This document shows positions 6,163 through 6,882 of a stretch of 6,882 nt of DNA, one piece after another. The stretch's first letter is position 1; each line of letters begins with the position of its first letter. The stretch comes from Bordetella parapertussis (GTDB lineage Bacteria; Pseudomonadota; Gammaproteobacteria; Burkholderiales; SG8-41): contig CAMBCD010000147.1 of the NCBI GenBank assembly GCA_945863085.1, positions 1 through 6,882 on the forward strand, given 5' to 3'. The translations under genes were made by a program, and so were the position numbers. The notes under the pieces were generated by a model. It was not told where the DNA came from, ran no database searches, and saw only the letters and a list, made by a program, of their open reading frames with translations.

Positions 6163-6192
6163 ATTTTAACGAGGCCAAAAAAGACCTGGTAA
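6163..6192 (-). promoter_or_regulatory. Candidate promoter of the PLP enzyme gene
   Basis: TTACCA (6192-6187, 4 of 6), 18 bases, TAAAAT (6168-6163, 5 of 6). The predicted start near 6157 is only about 9 bases from the ATG at 6148, which has no ribosome site, so the message may be nearly leaderless. The -35 overlaps an inverted repeat TGGTA-10-TACCA (6187-6206), a possible operator. Confidence 0.35.
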
Positions 6193-6236
6193 TAAAGGCG
6201 CTACCAACTTTTACTCATCCGTACACAGCGCACGAC

Positions 6237-6270
6237 AAAAAAAGAAGGCAGGCGCAATGCGCCTGCCTTC
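6237..6270 (-). terminator. Strong intrinsic terminator after the exported Ala/Pro/Lys-rich protein
   Basis: GAAGGCAGGCGC (6244-6255) and GCGCCTGCCTTC (6259-6270) form 12 perfect pairs around a 3-base loop, followed on the minus strand by seven T (6243-6237). It insulates the PLP gene from the gene at 6317-6616. Confidence 0.93.
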
Positions 6271-6283
6271 CCGATTGTAGCGC

Positions 6284-6301
6284 GCCGCCGAAACCGGCGG
6301 C
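6284..6301 (-). repeat. Second hairpin in the 3' untranslated region
   Basis: GCCGCCG and CGGCGGC (7 pairs, loop AAAC on the plus strand) lie between the stop codon at 6317 and the terminator. It may protect the 3' end of the message; there is no T-run. Confidence 0.45.
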
Positions 6302-6316
6302 AGCGGTACTGACTGC

Positions 6317-6616
6317 TTACTTCGCCGGGGCCGGAGCTGTTTCAGCTTTCGGCGTCTTTTTGGTTTTTTTCGGTTTGTCGGACTTGGCTTTTTTCGGCTT
6401 GTCGGACTTGGCTTTCGCTTTTTTCGGTGCATCCGCCTTGGCAGCAGGCGCTGCCGGCGTTGCCGGGGTTGCCGGGGTTGCTTTGGCAGCATCGGCTTTT
6501 GCCGGCGCAGCCGGGGTCGCCGGTGTTGCCGGTGTTGCCGGCGCGGTCTGTGCAACAGCATTGAAAGTCAGCGCGGCAAAAGCAGCGGCAAGCAGGGTGG
6601 TCAGCAGTTTGTTCAT
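6317..6616 (-). CDS. Small exported Ala/Pro/Lys-rich repeat protein
   Basis: The 99-residue product opens with a classic signal peptide (MNKLLTTLLAAAFAALTFNAVA), with probable cleavage after Ala22 before Gln23. The mature 77 residues are low complexity. There are two units of ATP-ATP-ATP-AAPA with a KAD tail (27-45 and 46-65), then lysine-rich KSDKPKKA repeated twice (70-85), and a TPKAETAPAPAK end. The mature part should be very basic, disordered and periplasmic or surface-associated. The ribosome site GGAG lies about 5 bases before the ATG. The composition recalls acid-shock (Asr-like) small proteins common in proteobacteria, but low complexity makes any homology uncertain. A strong terminator and a clear signal peptide support a real gene. 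It is divergent from the SDR gene. Confidence 0.85.
   Translation of the reverse strand: MNKLLTTLLAAAFAALTFNAVAQTAPATPATPATPAAPAKADAAKATPATPATPAAPAAKADAPKKAKAKSDKPKKAKSDKPKKTKKTPKAETAPAPAK
6365..6412 (-). repeat. 24-base tandem duplication inside the Ala/Pro/Lys-rich gene
   Basis: Two adjacent 24-base copies (6365-6388 and 6389-6412) differ at one base and encode the doubled KSDKPKKA unit. The near identity at DNA level suggests recent expansion by slippage or unequal recombination, in frame. Confidence 0.85.
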
Positions 6617-6635
6617 GATTTCTCCAGTTTCTGAA

Positions 6636-6641
6636 TTTATA
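6636..6641 (-). promoter_or_regulatory. Candidate -10 of the Ala/Pro/Lys-rich protein gene
   Basis: TATAAA on the minus strand (5 of 6 to TATAAT), with a predicted start near 6629 and the GGAG ribosome site just after it. No standard -35 is seen 16-18 bases upstream, so an activator or another sigma factor may be needed. Confidence 0.35.
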
Positions 6642-6664
6642 GTTCGCGTTGTTGCGCGATTCGT

Positions 6665-6679
6665 CCCGAATGTTTCGGG
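6665..6679. repeat. Inverted repeat CCCGAA-TGT-TTCGGG in the divergent intergenic region
   Basis: Perfect 6-base arms with a 3-base centre lie between the exported-protein gene and the SDR gene, about 25 bases upstream of the minus-strand -10. It is a plausible operator; no regulator is identified. Confidence 0.4.
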
Positions 6680-6712
6680 TCGTATGGCAATAACGCCTGC
6701 CCGCTGTTGCGG

Positions 6713-6741
6713 TTGACTTCGCGCCGGGATGGCGGTGTTAA
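6713..6741 (+). promoter_or_regulatory. Candidate promoter of the SDR gene
   Basis: TTGACT (5 of 6), 17 bases, TGTTAA (3 of 6). The -35 is good and the -10 weak. The leader would be about 50 bases and would contain the tandem repeat at 6752-6775. Confidence 0.35.
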
Positions 6742-6751
6742 CATCGCGGGA

Positions 6752-6775
6752 TTGTCACCAAACTTGTCGCCAAAC
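6752..6775 (+). repeat. Tandem 12-base direct repeat ahead of the SDR gene
   Basis: TTGTCACCAAAC is followed immediately by TTGTCGCCAAAC, 11 of 12 identical. It lies about 25 bases upstream of the SDR start, downstream of the candidate promoter. It could be a regulator-binding site or chance slippage. Confidence 0.6.
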
Positions 6776-6800
6776 AACGACGTTCAGGAGGAGATACACC

Positions 6801-6882
6801 ATGAAACTGGGACTGCAAGGCAAACACGCACTGATCACCGGGGGCTCCCGCGGCATAGGCCTGGGGGCCGCGCAACTGCTGG
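6801..6882 (+). CDS. Short-chain dehydrogenase/reductase, partial (N-terminus only)
   Basis: Only 27 codons are inside the window. They read MKLGLQGKHALITGGSRGIG followed by LGAAQLL. The TGGSRGIG segment (14-21) is the TGxxxGxG NAD(P)-binding turn of classical short-chain dehydrogenases. An excellent ribosome site, AGGAGGAG (6786-6793), lies 7 bases before the ATG. The substrate cannot be inferred because the catalytic Ser-Tyr-Lys part is outside the window. The purine-rich ribosome site is complementary over 7 bases to the loop of the candidate small RNA at 2238-2333. Confidence 0.93.
   Translation, partial: MKLGLQGKHALITGGSRGIGLGAAQLL

Noticed and set aside
6365..6412. Could the short tandem repeat be a CRISPR array?
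   Set aside because: There are only two units with no spacers, in frame within a coding region.
6360..6716. Plus-strand Gly/Ala/Phe-rich frame opposite the exported repeat protein
   Set aside because: It arises from the repeat composition. The minus strand has a signal peptide, ribosome site and terminator in the right order.

Overview
The window looks like part of a GC-rich proteobacterial chromosome, most likely a betaproteobacterium. The main reason is the SucC/SucD pair. SucD carries the segment [16 protein letters not shown] and the stretch [14 protein letters not shown], which I recall as typical of Burkholderiales-type SucD. This is judgement from memory, not a search. I see no insertion sequence, phage gene, CRISPR array, tRNA or rRNA.

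Layout. Positions 1-1775 hold sucC and the first two thirds of sucD on the minus strand, overlapping by one base (TGATG). The 834 bases from 1776 to 2609 hold no convincing protein gene but are densely structured. Reading away from sucC there is: a leader with two hairpins and an intrinsic terminator only 30 bases from the sucC start; an extended -10 promoter overlapped by a perfect inverted repeat; a GC-rich inverted repeat; and a probable small RNA of about 95 nt on the minus strand. The small RNA ends in a very clear intrinsic terminator and presents ACCUCCUCC, a mimic of the 16S anti-Shine-Dalgarno, in a hairpin loop. Next come a CapA-like phosphoesterase-fold gene (plus, 2610-3653), then, converging on it, an enolase-superfamily acid-sugar dehydratase-like gene (minus, 3705-4856) and a threonine-synthase-like PLP enzyme (minus, 5012-6148). 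A small exported Ala/Pro/Lys-rich protein (minus, 6317-6616) with its own strong terminator follows. It is divergent from a short-chain dehydrogenase/reductase (plus, from 6801) that runs off the window.

How the parts fit. SucCD makes ATP (or GTP) and succinate from succinyl-CoA in the TCA cycle. The structured leader and the neighbouring small RNA suggest that RNA-level control operates here. A meningococcal precedent exists for anti-Shine-Dalgarno-bearing sRNAs that down-regulate TCA-cycle genes, but a link in this organism is inference. The CapA-like, enolase-family and PLP genes may serve catabolism of an unidentified hydroxy-acid or amino-acid substrate; no substrate can be read from the sequence. 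Two of these enzymes deviate at positions normally used for metal binding or catalysis (see findings).
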